Assembly: GCA_023213395.1 (NCBI GenBank)
Contig: CM041465.1
Location: 64,363,741-64,427,740 of the forward strand
DNA: 64,000 nt
Reading direction: 5' to 3'
Source: Cycas panzhihuaensis
Taxonomy: Eukaryota; Cycadophyta
In this document: positions 33,939-44,818 of the stretch, in pieces
How the letters are laid out: every line of letters begins with the position of its first letter
How positions within the stretch are numbered: position 1 is the first letter of the stretch
Position numbers and translations under genes: made by a program
Notes under the pieces: model-generated
Database searches by the model: none
What the model saw: only the letters and a program-made list of their open reading frames with translations
What the model was told of the DNA's origin: nothing

Positions 33939-34200
33939 CTAGCGACCATACTGGGGACTGCCAATAAGGGAACTAGTTTCACTTCCCTTTCCTGTTGGTG
34001 TTCTTGCTTTCAGGCAGTCCTCTTGTTTTACTTTTTAGTTGGGTAGCCCCCAAAGTGCCTATTTCATACCCTTTGCTTTCTTCTAATAATGTTCGTAAAG
34101 GCGTTGCATGTGACATTTCTCATGTCACTTGTGAGGTCTGCCACTATTGTTAGAAGACCCATTGTATTGTTCCTTTCTGTCGTTAGATTCTGATTCGACA
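33939..34200 (+). promoter_or_regulatory. Primer-binding region and leader of B
   Basis: CTAGCGACCATACTGGGGAC directly after the LTR is conserved with element C (minus strand, 23310-23333). If the ancestral form was TGGCGACC..., one G to A change would explain the present TAGCGACC. The rest is a non-coding leader up to the gag ATG at 34201. Confidence 0.5.
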
Positions 34201-36130
34201 ATGGAAGGCTACCATTTTGATTGGGCCTACCATACCTTAGTCTTGGGAACTCAGGAGTTTCCCGTATCCATTCTAGGATCTGCCCAAAAGGGTGATGATC
34301 CCATTTATTATCTGAGCGACCAGCCTCACCCATTCGACCTTCATCCTTCTACTCATATAGTAGAAGGTTTGTCTCTTCATGAGAGTCACCATCCGATTGG
34401 TGATCCTTATGAGGAGTGCCCTAAGGGGTCTCCATTATTTAAGGTCCCATTGACTTCATATGGCTACGAGGATACCCCTCCTACTAACGTGATTGAAGCT
34501 ATCAGCGAGTACTTTTAAGTAACTCACCTTCAACCATATCCTAGGTGGTTTGAAGCAGCCTTGTACGGTAGGGTGCCTTCTTCATCCACACCTGTGCCTC
34601 CTACAATAAATAATCTTTCCGTCTGTATGCACTCGTCCCATGCCATATCTACACATGCTTCAGGGGCAAGTGTTGCACCCTCTATTCCTAGCCATGGTCC
34701 TACCTCTTCTGGACCTATCCACGATGTGTCTTTTCCCTAGCTTGGGGTTAGCATGTCATTCCCAAGTTAAACGAATATGCCACCCTCAAACGTGGCACAT
34801 GTGTTCCCTAGTAGGTTTAAAGGTCCTACTAGTGCTACTGCTACTAACTATATGGGACCCGCTCCCACATATGTTCAAAGCCCATCTGGTGGTCCTTCCC
34901 TTTACTTACCCCCGGGTTATGCATCTCAACCTTAGGGGTAGGGTAAGGGGAACCATCTTCCAGCTTATGGGGTGGACCCATTACACCCATATGGGATTGC
35001 ACCACCTATGGGTAGCCCATATGGGCAAAATCAGGTCCCACACCCTCTATTTCCACCATCCAGCGTGACTTCTTTTGCTACGCCTTCACAAGGGAATATG
35101 CCTCCCTTCTAAGGCATTTATCCTCAAGCCCCCTTTCAACAAGGGGCATTCCCCCAAGGAGGGATGGGCTTACCACCTCCATCTATTCTTGGCTCTTTGC
35201 CATTTGTTGACCCTATAGCCCATGTAAGAGCACGCATATTCATGGATTATAGGTCGACATCGCTATCTATTGAGGCATTAAGAACTAATCTATTGTCTCA
35301 CCCTCATGAAGTTCCCAAATTTGATGGAACTTTGTCGCAAGACCCAGCTAAACACGTACATAGTTTTTCTATGGCATGTATGGACTACTAGGCTTATGAC
35401 CATATCCTAATAAAACTTTTTTCGTGATCCTTGCAGGGTGATGCCCTTAAATGGTTCTACCATCTCCCTGCGCACTCTATTTCTTCATTCCAACAATTGG
35501 TGGATGAATTCGTCAATTATTTTGATGTAGCCCATCCATTTGAGAGCGGAATAAAATCTCTCCTTTCACTCAAACAAGGTCACGATGAAATGAATCGTGA
35601 CTTTGTGAGGTGATTCTATGATCTCCTTCACTCCACTAAGGCCACACTACCTGAGGAGTTAAAGAGAGATCTTTTTGTTATTACACTTCACCCTGAAGTA
35701 CATGTGGAAGTCCTCAAAATGGGGGCAACCATGTGTGACTCTACGATCGCGAAGTGCTTAGCATTAGAGGCTATTGAGATCCAAGCCAGACTCAAGAGAC
35801 CTTTTAAGCCCTCACAACATCATAAGGCACCTCCCCCAACCAAGGAAACTAAACCTTCACAACTTGCTAGGTCTACTTCCTATTTTACTGAGAGGACTTT
35901 AGACCCCCTTACTTCCACCATACGCTCATTTGAGCGCACAATGAAGGAGCTTAAACTCCAAACCTCTTTATCGCCAACCTCCAATAAACTAATTCAACAA
36001 GCCTCTCATGCCATTCCTACCAAAGGGGGTAGTACCCAACCTTCTTAAGTGAGGAAGACCAATCCTCCCCTTGAGAAGAGATGGTGCTTTGTCCACGGGG
36101 AATGCTTTCATGATGACTCATATTGTCAGG
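34201..36130 (+). pseudogene. Gypsy B gag
   Basis: Start MEGYHFDWAYHTLVLGTQEF at 34201. A Pro/Gly/Ser-rich middle (PPINNLS-type low complexity, GIAPPMGSPYGQNQ) follows. The gag domain at 35160-35760 reads PKFDGTLSQDPAKHVHSF, GDALKWFYHLPAHSISSFQQ, VNYFDVAHPFESG and LPEELKRDLFVITLHPEVH. A zinc motif of C-x2-H-x4-H-x4-C form (CFVHGECFHDDSYC) is at 36085-36126, as in Tat-type gags. At least nine in-frame stops are present (TAG, TAA, TGA), including MDY*AYDH from probable CAG. gag and protease share one frame. It is the best preserved gypsy gag here; non-functional. Confidence 0.9.
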
Positions 36131-37254
36131 CATAACACCCTCGTAATGCCCCACCATGCTATTCATCTCCCAGATAGGCATCGAGGCCCAATCTCGATCA
36201 ACCCGTTTATAAGGATCCATTCCCTAAATATGTGGAGTGTGATCGCAACACCCAACAAAGAAATAACTAGAACCGGGGTAGATCCCCCAATTCTCACCCT
36301 TCGCATGGTAGAGGGAAGGGTGTGCGAGGTTCATCGTCCTCTTCATGCTCCCCTGACCACCATGCTCCTTCACCTTTGCGGTCCTATAACAAGGGAAAAA
36401 AGGTAATTCAGATGCTTGAGACCACTCCCCTTTATGCCTTAACTCGGTCTTAAGTCATGAAAGAGGCAACTGGCGCCTCTTCATCTATACCACACCTTGA
36501 TCCTCCTCTGGAAGCCGTTCCTCTATAAATTCCTTCATTTCCTAAGAACATTCTTGTCTACCTTAGTCACTTTGACTTTAGGAGAGCCCTTACCCAACCC
36601 ATAGGGAGGGGTAAGCCTTTTTCCATGGTTGAAGAGCTTCTTACCATGGCTATCGAGATGTCCATCATGGATGTCTTGAGAAGCTGCCCTGAGCAATGAA
36701 CACTCCTCCTGGAAGCTTTAGGATCGAATGACGTGCATGTTCATGCTTTGGGCACAACTCAAAGTCGTGAACCTATCATCTCCTTTGATCCTAGAGATCT
36801 TCCCCAAGCCAGTGGAAGGGAACGTCAATGGAACTTCCCTTTCACAATCACCATAGATATACCTAATTGTACATTGTAAAGAACCGTCATGGATAATGGT
36901 TCTTCCGTCAATGCCATGCCCTTACGTGTCATGTAAGAGCTTGGCATTTCTACCTTGGAACTCGTTCCATGGCGATGTCAAGGCTACAATGGTAGTGAGA
37001 AGACTCCCCTAGGTTCTGTCTTGATACCTCTTACCCTCAAGGATAAGACCGTCCTTACCGACATCATTATCCTCGATGTAGATGTTGACTACAACCTCCT
37101 TCTAGGTTGACCATGGCTTGACTAAATGGGAGATGTATGTTCCACCCATTGGGGGCAACTTAAGTTTGTCCATAATGGACAAATGAGAGTTGTCTCCCGT
37201 GAGTGACCACTTGCAAAACAAACTAGACCATCTACCCAGGCGAGCCATGGCCAT
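36131..37254 (+). pseudogene. Gypsy B spacer and aspartic protease
   Basis: A Ser/His/Gly-rich stretch after the knuckle leads to a conserved block (FPKNILVYLSHFDFRRAL) and then the protease: TVMDNGSSVNAMPL at about 36883-36924, GYNGSEKTPLGSVLIPLTLK, and DVDVDYNLLLG near 37080-37110. The D-N-G active-site motif equals that of C. Several stops (TAA, TGA, TAG) interrupt it. Confidence 0.85.
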
Positions 37255-38170
37255 ATGAAGGGAAGTAAAGGCCCTTCTAATCATGCCTTGGCCTGCTTGA
37301 TTGGTATCCCTAATTCCTCTTACCATGAAGAAGAACCAGCATCTTCTTCTTCTGATTTAACTCGTTTTGCCCCCATTAGCATCGGAAGCTATGGATACCT
37401 TACCATGTTTGGTGATGACAGGTCCCATAGTGAGGATGAGGACCTTCCTCACATGATTTCTTTCATTCATGCTAGTGGGGGGCACTCTTCTCATTCTAGG
37501 TCTCCACCTAGGATCCCTTTTGTCATAGAGCCCAATCACTCTCTTGCATCATACAACATTGCTAGTGTTGACTGGCAGATTCTTGGTTCTCCCTTTCCAT
37601 CAACTTTTGCCAGTGATGATGGTGAGAGTTTCCCTCCTGCCTCTTACGAGGGACCTCTCCTTGACTCTCCCTTAGAGTCCCTTAGGGATGTTGGGCAGCT
37701 TATAGGTCATACCAGTCCTATTGCTCCCATGCCATCCCACACCTCATCCATTTGAAGTCAAGTCATCCATGGGGTGGACTACTTCAAAGATGACGAGGCT
37801 TTGCTGGAGTACTTAGCAGGCTCCACGCCCAATTTACCTTCTAGTCACCAATAAGCTTGGCCACCAGAAGATCCTAGCGATTGGGTCCACATTAGCTGAC
37901 ATGATCCCATCCTCCATTTCATCTCCTCCTATTGATCTTGGCCCTCTCCATTTCAAGGAGGGGAACGCCATATGTATAGGGGCAACTCAGGACATAGTCC
38001 TCGTCCTGGGCAAGATCATTAAGGTAAGGGCGGAATGTACTCCTGATGAAGTAAGGGAATACTCCCTTCTATAGAAGGAATTCCATGATGTGTTCACATA
38101 GGATTACTCCGACATGGAGGGAATTGACCCCTCTATCATCAAGCGTAACCTTACAACTATTCCTGGCACT
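37255..38170 (+). pseudogene. Gypsy B linker between protease and RT
   Basis: A stop-free run of 166 codons (37255-37755) reads SNHALACLIGIPNSSYHEEE, then PISIGSYGYLTMFGD, SEDEDLPHMISF and further acidic and Ser-rich sequence. Part of it (IGSYGY, acidic run) is recognisable in element C. No catalytic motif is seen. A decayed stretch follows up to the RT start. Linkers of this kind are ordinary in gypsy polyproteins. Confidence 0.6.
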
Positions 38171-39030
38171 CGCCCCATGTACCAGAGGCAACGTCCTCTC
38201 CATCCCAAACTTTCAGCTACCATCAAGATGGAGGTTGAAAAACTCTTAGATGAAGGACTTATCTCTTCCATCGACTACCCTAAGTAGGTATTGAGCATCG
38301 TTCCTATTGCCAAGAAGAATGGGACCATTCATATATGTATCGACTTCTGCGACATTAATAATGCTTGTCCTAAGGACAACTTTCCTCTCCCCTTTATCAA
38401 TCAAATAATCAATCAAATGACTGGATTCAAAGTCATGTCCCTAATGGATGGTTTTTCTAGCTACAATCAAATCCAGATATCTCTTGAAGATCGCCACAAG
38501 ATGACCTTCACTACACCATGGGGTACCTTCACCTACAAAGCAATACCCTTTGGTCTTAAGAATGTAGGTGCTACTTATCAGAGAGCCATGCATTTCATTT
38601 TCTATGACCTTATCAACAACACATTGGAGGTCTTCATGAACGACATGATGGGCCTCTCACATACTAGAGCCCATCATCCCTCTGACTTGTGGGTCATCTT
38701 CATACGATGCTACAAGTATCATATTAGTTTAAACCTTCTTAAATGCATGTTTACTGTCACTTCAGGCAAACTCTTGGGTTTCCTTATGTCAAAGTAAGGA
38801 ATCCAAATCGACCCAGATAAAGTTAAGGCAATCCTTGACATGTTGCCTCCTAGAACCCAACGACAGATTAAGTCATTTCTAGGTAGGCTCAGTTTCCTTA
38901 GGCATTTTTTGGTAGACTTTTCCATAAATGCCAAACCCCTTACCAACCTATTGAAGAAACGAGCCCCATTTGTTTGGTCCGACAAGACCCAACAAACCTT
39001 TCCAGGACTCAAGGAAGCTCTCACTTCCAC
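38171..39030 (+). pseudogene. Gypsy B reverse transcriptase
   Basis: VEKLLDEGLISSIDYPK, then IVPIAKKNGTIHICIDFCDI, ACPKDNFPLPFI, SLMDGFSSYNQIQI, TPWGTFTYKAIPFGLKNVGA, TYQRAMHFIF, and the catalytic box as FMNDMMG (38633-38650), where Y-V-D-D is expected. The first Asp of the pair is Asn, which alone would abolish polymerase activity. Further on come LNLLKCMF, KVKAILDMLPPRTQRQIKSF and LGRLSFLRHFL. Stops at YPK* (TAG, from TGG or CAG) and MSK* (TAA). Confidence 0.93.
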
Positions 39031-39559
39031 TCCTACATTGACGTCTCCTCATTTCGATTGGCCCTTTATCTTGTACACCTCAGCTACTAATGAATCCCTA
39101 GGCGCAATGCTCGCACAGGAGGACAACTTAGGAACTGAGAGAGCAATCTATTTTATTAGTCATACCCTTGTGGTTGTTGAACTAAACTATCCTCCCACTA
39201 AGAAGGAATGCCTCTCCTTGGTCCACGCGACTAAGAAGTTTAGGCATTACTTACTCAGCAATACTACTAAGATGATCGTCCAATCTGATCCCTTGCATTA
39301 CTTACTTACTCATTCAGACTTGATGGGTAGGGTAGGTCGTTGGGCCATCCTGCTTCAAGAGTTCGACTTGTAAGTCATTAATAGGAAGTCAAAAAAAGGA
39401 ATGCTAGTGGCAAAATAGTTAGCTAATGCTGCTATTCCCAACATGAGTGGCGTTCCTATTGATGACTCTTTCCTTGACGAGTCTATCCTAACTGTCTAGG
39501 GTACTTCTCCTCATCCATTCGCTGATAGCGAGTGGTATGGTGATATTGTGTAGTATTTA
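39031..39559 (+). pseudogene. Gypsy B pol RNase H (first RNase H)
   Basis: WPFILYTSATNESLGAMLAQ, AIYFISHTLVVVELNYPPTK, KECLSLVHATKKFRHYLL and MIVQSDPLHYLLT follow the RT as usual in gypsy pol. YTSAT replaces the usual Y.DAS, so the first catalytic Asp is missing. After EFDL the frame carries a chain of stops (VAK*LANA, LTV*GTS, DIV*YLTQ*EY), most of them TAG. Confidence 0.85.
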
Positions 39560-40765
39560 ACTCAATAGGAATATCACCCTAGAGCCAGCAATAAAGTTAG
39601 ATCATGCATTCATGCCACCACTGAACAATAGTTCCTCGTAGATGAAGTGTTGTATAAGAGATCCTTAGATGGGATCCTACTTTGCTACATCGTTTCTAAT
39701 GAAGCAGACCAAATACTCTGCGAATGCCATCATGGCATTTGTGGGGGTGACTTTGGGGGCCAATCCATGGCCCAAAGGATCTTTCGCATGGGTTATTACT
39801 GGCCGTCCCTTTTCAAGGATGCCCACGCTTATGCCCTTAGATGTTGACGATGCCAAGAGCATGTTAATATCTCTCATGTGCCTTCTGAGGCCTTGCACCC
39901 TATCATATCTCCATGGCCCTTTTCTCAATGGGGTTTAGACCTCATTGGTGCCATATCACCACCTTCTTCCACGCAGCATAAATACATCTTACTACTACCA
40001 AATATTTCACTAAATGGGCGGAGGCAATCCCCCTATCCACTACGCTTGGCAAGACGATAGCCACCTTCGTCTACCAGTACATCATTTGTCATTTCAGAGT
40101 TCCAGACATCTTAATCACAGATAATGAAACCCCCTTTTGTAACAAGGAAATGGACAAGCTTTACGAGAAATTTAAGATCTCGCATAAGACCTCATCTCCT
40201 TATTACCCCCAGGCAAATGGGCAATTTGAATCATTCAACAAAACCCTTGTCAACATTCTAAAGAAGACTGTTGCACAATCTCAAAGGGATTGGAACCTCC
40301 AACTCCCTTCCACCCTGTGGGCCTATCGCACTTCTATCCATATGGCTACTGGAATGGCTCCATTCTCTTTAGTTTATAGAACTGAGGTGGTACTCTCATT
40401 GGAAGTGGAGATTCCCTCTCTACGGGTTTCCCTTAGAGGTCTTATTAATAAGGAGTATATCTACCAGGCTTGTCTCCTAGATCTCAAAGCCCTAGACAAG
40501 AGGCGCTTAATGGCTTATTAAGTGAATCTCGCTTCAAAAGCCCACCTGTAAAGGACTCACGACAAACATCTTTGTGCTCGTCCTTTGTGCCCTAGGGACC
40601 ACATCCTCAAGTTAGAATACCTCTATGATCGCCTGACCAAATTTGGGCCTAAATAGGTCATTCTCGAGAGCCTCGACAATGACGCCTACAGGATCGCCAT
40701 ATTGGAAGGCCTAGAATTTGTGAAGGCAGTCAACAAGAAATTCCTTAAAAAGTTCTATGCATGAT
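39560..40765 (+). pseudogene. Gypsy B integrase
   Basis: Zinc domain at 39647-39847: HHGICGGDFGGQSMAQR and YALRC*RCQEH, where the expected C-x2-C pair is split by TGA. Core: WGLDLIGAI (first Asp, about 39930), ILITDNETPFCNKEMDKLY (second Asp, about 40115), ANGQFESFNKTL (Glu, about 40220). Then LWAYRTSIHMATGMAPFSLV and VYRTEVVLSLEVEIPSL. C-terminal domain: DRLTKFGPK then a stop and VILESLDNDAYRI; about nine bases coding WVSPF in element A are missing here. The end KKFLKKFYA* is at 40765. Confidence 0.92.
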
Positions 40766-41163
40766 CCTTCGGCGATCCCTTCGCCACGCTCTGAAATGAG
40801 CCTAAACTACGATCTTAAGTTGTTCCCATTTCTCCCAACTATGGGTAGAATGGCAATTTAAGATGGCCTCTCCCTTTTCTTTCTGGTTCCTCCCGCAGAA
40901 CCCATGTTCCTATATCCTCTTGGGAACTTTTATCTTCCTATTTGGGCATCCCCCAGTTAGGACGATGCTTTGGAGCACCGTTACTCCTCTCTCTCGCCTG
41001 CTATTTCCTTCACATATCCCATTATGCTCCTCCATGGATGTATGTGTCGCTCTATGTCTAACCTCACACCTTTCTATCACCTCTACTCATAGTGGACATG
41101 TGTGCTCCTGTTAGATATATAGTCATGCATGGAAGGAAATACGTGTATCATACAACAAATCAT
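40766..41163. other. Element B spacer, no gene seen
   Basis: Corresponds to 2098-2540 of element A. The 1.4 kb of A that holds exon 2, the intron and the acidic part of the antisense gene is absent here; the junction is near 41215. Confidence 0.5.
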
Positions 41164-41988
41164 TTAAAACATACATAACAAAACATACATATCATCTGCC
41201 ATATAATCTATCATGGTGAGGAGGTCCAATGATGTCACCTCCACTGAGCGCCAGACATGGGCCTAATCCTCTGTCCCCCTCAGTCTAGTCTTCCATCTGT
41301 GGACCATCGAGGCCCACTCTGTTATGGGGTGTGGTCCTCCCACTGGTGCCACTGCTCCGAAGTGATAAAAAAACCAACACTGTAGCAATGTGATGTATGA
41401 CAATCCTCTCTTGCCTGCTATCCTGATGGCGTCTAGCTGTGCGACAAGGTTCACTGCTATCAGAGTGGCCTAGTCCATCCTCTCGCCCACCTTGTAGCAG
41501 CGCACTGCATCCATCCATCCCCCAGGGATGTCTCTATAGTTTTGTTTTTGAGAAACCCAGAACAGAATGCACAGTGTAATGAGTTTCCTCAACCAAGGAA
41601 TCCTGGACATCACCATAGTCTAGAGAGGAACTTCTCTTCGCTCCTATTTATTTGTCCCCATGAAAAATGTAGCTGCCTCTCGATGTACTGCCTCATTGTT
41701 AGGTAGCGCTCCCAGTGTTACTGGCCTCCCAGTCGCTGGTACTCCCAAAATTCACCAGATGTCCCTTAGCATCACCATCACATCTCTGACCTGAGGCAGA
41801 TGGAAAATGTGCCTCCCCCTATCCCAATGAGATACTATGTTAACTAGCAACCTCTAATCTGATGCAAATTAGGGTGTCTTTAAAGCCTTGAATAGGCCAC
41901 ACCTCCGCAGAATCCTCTTATCCTCTCTGGACATCATCTCTATATAGCTCAACATCGCCATGCCTATGTTTTCACGGTTATCCACCAT
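41164..41988 (-). pseudogene. Antisense accessory gene of gypsy B, N-terminal half
   Basis: The minus-strand start at 41988 reads MVDNRENIGMAMLSYIEMMS, then LVNIVSHWDRGRHIFHLPQV, LVAQLDAIRIAGKRGLSYIT, LLQCWFFYHFGAVAPVGGPH and WASMVHRWKTRLRGTED. It aligns along its whole length with exon 1 of the antisense gene of A (4777 to about 3960), then stops at 41164 because the C-terminal part is deleted. In-frame stops occur in both, at partly different positions. The plant-mobile-domain assignment is by pattern (H.FHLPQV, DI..ILGVP) and is an inference. An acceptor-like 'tactggcag' lies just upstream of the ATG, as in A. Confidence 0.6.
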
Positions 41989-42682
41989 GATAACAACCTG
42001 CCAGTATCACAAACCAATCAAAACTAAGTCTATATCAGTCATCTATATTCCTAGCTATCTCTCAGCTCTTTCTGCTTGAGATTTGGGGCCTCATGGACCC
42101 TCATCTTCTTTTTTCTACTGATCTACCTTTATATCGTACTAAACTTAGTGGTACTGCCAAGTTTAGCTCAGGTCCTACGATGATCGGGGCCCCATGATAA
42201 AGATCACATTACTGCAATCTTTGTCGCAGTATGAACGACACCCCCCCGAAAGGGGGGGGTTTGCTGCAAAACTCAAAAGAAATTCCTTTGGGTGGACCCC
42301 TGTGGGACCCACTGGGACTAGGGCTCCCTAATGCCCAGGTCCCCCCTCTTTTTGGGTCTAATTTAGACTCCGAGAGGCCATCATCTACCCTTATGCGGCA
42401 CAAAAACTACTTAAAAAATAATTAAAAGCAACAAAATTAAAACTTTGAAATAGGTTAGGCTTCGTAAGATCCACTCACTAGATCTGGCCTGGCTATCGCC
42501 ATCATGTCCTGCTGATCCCGTTGGCTCTCTCCTTGCTTAGATCCAACGGTTCGATCTCCCCCTACATACGTCCAAAGTTGGGCGGTGCTCTGCTGCATAA
42601 GGAAATGGCTCTGGTTTCTCACGAGAGCCAGTGAAAATGAATTTGTTTTCTGTCAAATTTTCTTATATAGGCAGGGGCCCCG
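41989..42682. promoter_or_regulatory. Element B spacer with inverted repeats
   Basis: Counterpart of 4778-5362 plus 6016-6115 of A. It carries the aaactta-GGTAC-aagttta structure near 42139-42165 and a second imperfect inverted repeat near 42190-42226. It has the empty target site of the copia solo LTR of A ('cggtgctctgctg', about 42573-42590). The overlapping frames at 42209-42425 on both strands are not supported. Confidence 0.5.
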
Positions 42683-43177
42683 ATGGGCACTACCTCTATT
42701 TTTGCTCTCGCAATAGTCATTGGAACCATCTCATTTTCTCGATCACCTTTGCCTTCTAGCCCTGTCACCCATTGTGCTCTTTTGATGCCCTTTTTACCCT
42801 CTCTTGCAAGTGCATTTATGGCACCTCATTATTGCACTTTTTCCCAGGGCCCTTCCACCTCATTTTGCGTGCCACTCCTGTGCATACCTGAGTTTATACT
42901 CGTTTAGCTCATTTCATCATCCTAGACTCATTTCTGCAGCCTTTTTCTGCTCCTAGAGTCTCCAAAGGGAATGCTCCCTTGTTCGGGGGCATGTTTTGCT
43001 TCCCAAAGCAACCTTTGGTACTCCAGGGCACCTTTTTTCTACCCGCTCTTAGGTAGTAGTCAGACCACTTACTTTTGTCCTTAGGTAGCCTCATTGCTAG
43101 GTCCTCCTACCCTTCACGGCCACTTTTTTACTTGCCTTTCGAGTATCTCTTTCGCTCCATCATTGATTATTATCCTC
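42683..43177 (+). other. Element B possible sense ORF remnant before second RNase H
   Basis: MGTTSIFALAIVIGTISFSR at 42683-42907 parallels the frame at 6115-6450 of A. It shows no recognised domain. It may be only a conserved non-coding region. Confidence 0.3.
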
Positions 43178-43618
43178 AGGATTTAGTGTTCACTCATGTC
43201 CCTCTACATATTTACTGACAGCAGAAGCCGCGGTAACCTTGGACCTTCTGTCACTCCTTGGATCCTTCGCAGCCCCTCTGGACTCGATTTCCTGCGATCT
43301 GGTATCTTCCTCCCTAAAGCAACTAATAATGAAGCTAAGTACATAGGCGTTATTGAAGCCCTTACTGATGCTCTTTGTTTCCATAATGGACCCATCATTT
43401 TATTTTGCGATTCTTAGGTTGTTATGTCCCATCTCACCCAGGTTTACTAGGTGTGATGCCCTCACCTAAGAACCCTCGCTTTAGTTACCAAATCTCTCTT
43501 GGCCTGCTTTTCGTTAGATAACATTCAGCATATCCCTCGGGACCTCAATGCTAAGGTAGACGGCCTTGTCCACCTCATCCTTGAGCGTTGCCTCCCTCTT
43601 CTTGGCAACCGCCTTTGA
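43178..43618 (+). pseudogene. Second RNase H domain of gypsy B, downstream of integrase
   Basis: Frame: YIFTDSRSRGNLGPSVTPWI, IFLPKATNNEAKYIGVIEAL, TDALCFHNGPIILFCDS, CPHLRTLAL, HIPRDLNAKVDGLVHLIL. The four catalytic acidic residues of RNase H can all be placed: D in TDS, E in NNEA, D in FCDS, D in KVDG. Three stops break the middle (FCDS*, VY*, V*CPH); the final TGA is 43616-43618. It lies 2.4 kb past integrase and 0.7 kb before the LTR, with the antisense gene between, exactly as in A. Confidence 0.82.
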
Positions 43619-43875
43619 GACTTGCTTGGTCAGCCCGTGCCCAAGCCTCTAGTCACCTTTGTTCTAATTTGCTTGTTTTGTCTATCATATGCCTTCATAC
43701 CATATGTTGTACTTTGGCAACAGGGGCATCCCCTTCATTGGCTTTCTTCACCTGCAGGTTGATCTTTAGATGATGTATAGGCAGCCCTTATGTTGCCCTC
43801 ATCTCCGTCTCCCCTTGTCCATGCATTCCGCCATGACACTCACCGATATCCTTGGTCCATATACTATTCATGTCT
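43619..43875. other. Spacer after second RNase H of B
   Basis: No gene. It is collinear with 7064-7380 of A ('ggggcatccccttc', 'catgacactc', 'ccttgg'). Confidence 0.45.
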
Positions 43876-43941
<66 letters not shown>

Positions 43942-43943
43942 CA

Positions 43944-44037
<94 letters not shown>

Positions 44038-44061
44038 TATATATATATATATATATGTATG

Positions 44062-44126
<65 letters not shown>

Positions 44127-44211
44127 GTATATATATATATATGTATATGTATATATAGATATATATGTATATATACATACATATATATCTATATATACAT
44201 ACATATATATC

Positions 44212-44256
<45 letters not shown>
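43876..44256. repeat. (TA)n microsatellite, 381 bp
   Basis: Almost pure TA with scattered catatatg, acatac and gatat interruptions. Element A has only about 20 bp of TA at the same place (7380-7398). All open frames in it (Tyr/Ile repeats on both strands) are artefacts. Confidence 0.97.
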
Positions 44257-44330
44257 GCATGTGCTACTACCGATTTTTGGTTGCCAGCATTCACCATCAC
44301 ACTACGCTTCTGAGCGGTGAGGCTCTGCTG

Positions 44331-44342
44331 CCAAGGGGGCAG
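44331..44342 (+). promoter_or_regulatory. Polypurine tract of element B
   Basis: 'ccaagggggcag' immediately before TGTTTCC. It is preceded by 'gagcggtgaggctctgctg', also conserved in A. Confidence 0.85.
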
Positions 44343-44818
44343 TGTTTCCTGGCTACCAGGAATGGACTCGAGATGCATCAACTCAGGTAAGCTCAAGTAT
44401 ATGCTCTTGCTCTCATCTCTTCTCTTACTTGACCAAGGTTGCTTGATAGATTGCCTGACACATGCTTGCCTGCCATTTACATGATTACATTGCTTTCTTG
44501 CTTGATCACACTGCATGTACCTGTTGCATGCCACTCAGCCTATGATGACCCACAGTGGGGGCATTCTTCAGTGAGTGCTACACCCCATATGGTGCATAGC
44601 CACCCACGTCATCTCCATGACCCCTCGGGATACCTTAGCTAGTCACATTTTTCTTTTGACGGCATCTTGCTCATGCTTAGGGTTGTTTTCTGAGTATGAT
44701 TAGATCCTTGGTTGAGGTATGTCTCTCCTTCCTGACCACTTGTCAGTCACCTGGGCACCAATTCCCAGCTAGTTCTAGCCTTAACTTACTCTTTGTTTAA
44801 CTCCAGACCCCTTTTTTG
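44343..44818 (+). mobile_element. 3' LTR of gypsy B, truncated after 476 bp
   Basis: Matches the first 475 bp of 31344-33938 and of 54304-56935. The match ends at about 'ccagaccccttttt' (44816) and the sequence switches to gypsy C gag sequence equivalent to 21183 onward. The break is therefore inside the LTR, at the junction of the duplicated block. Confidence 0.92.

Noticed and set aside
43770-44534. Several open frames of Tyr/Ile repeats on both strands
   Set aside because: Translation of the TA microsatellite.
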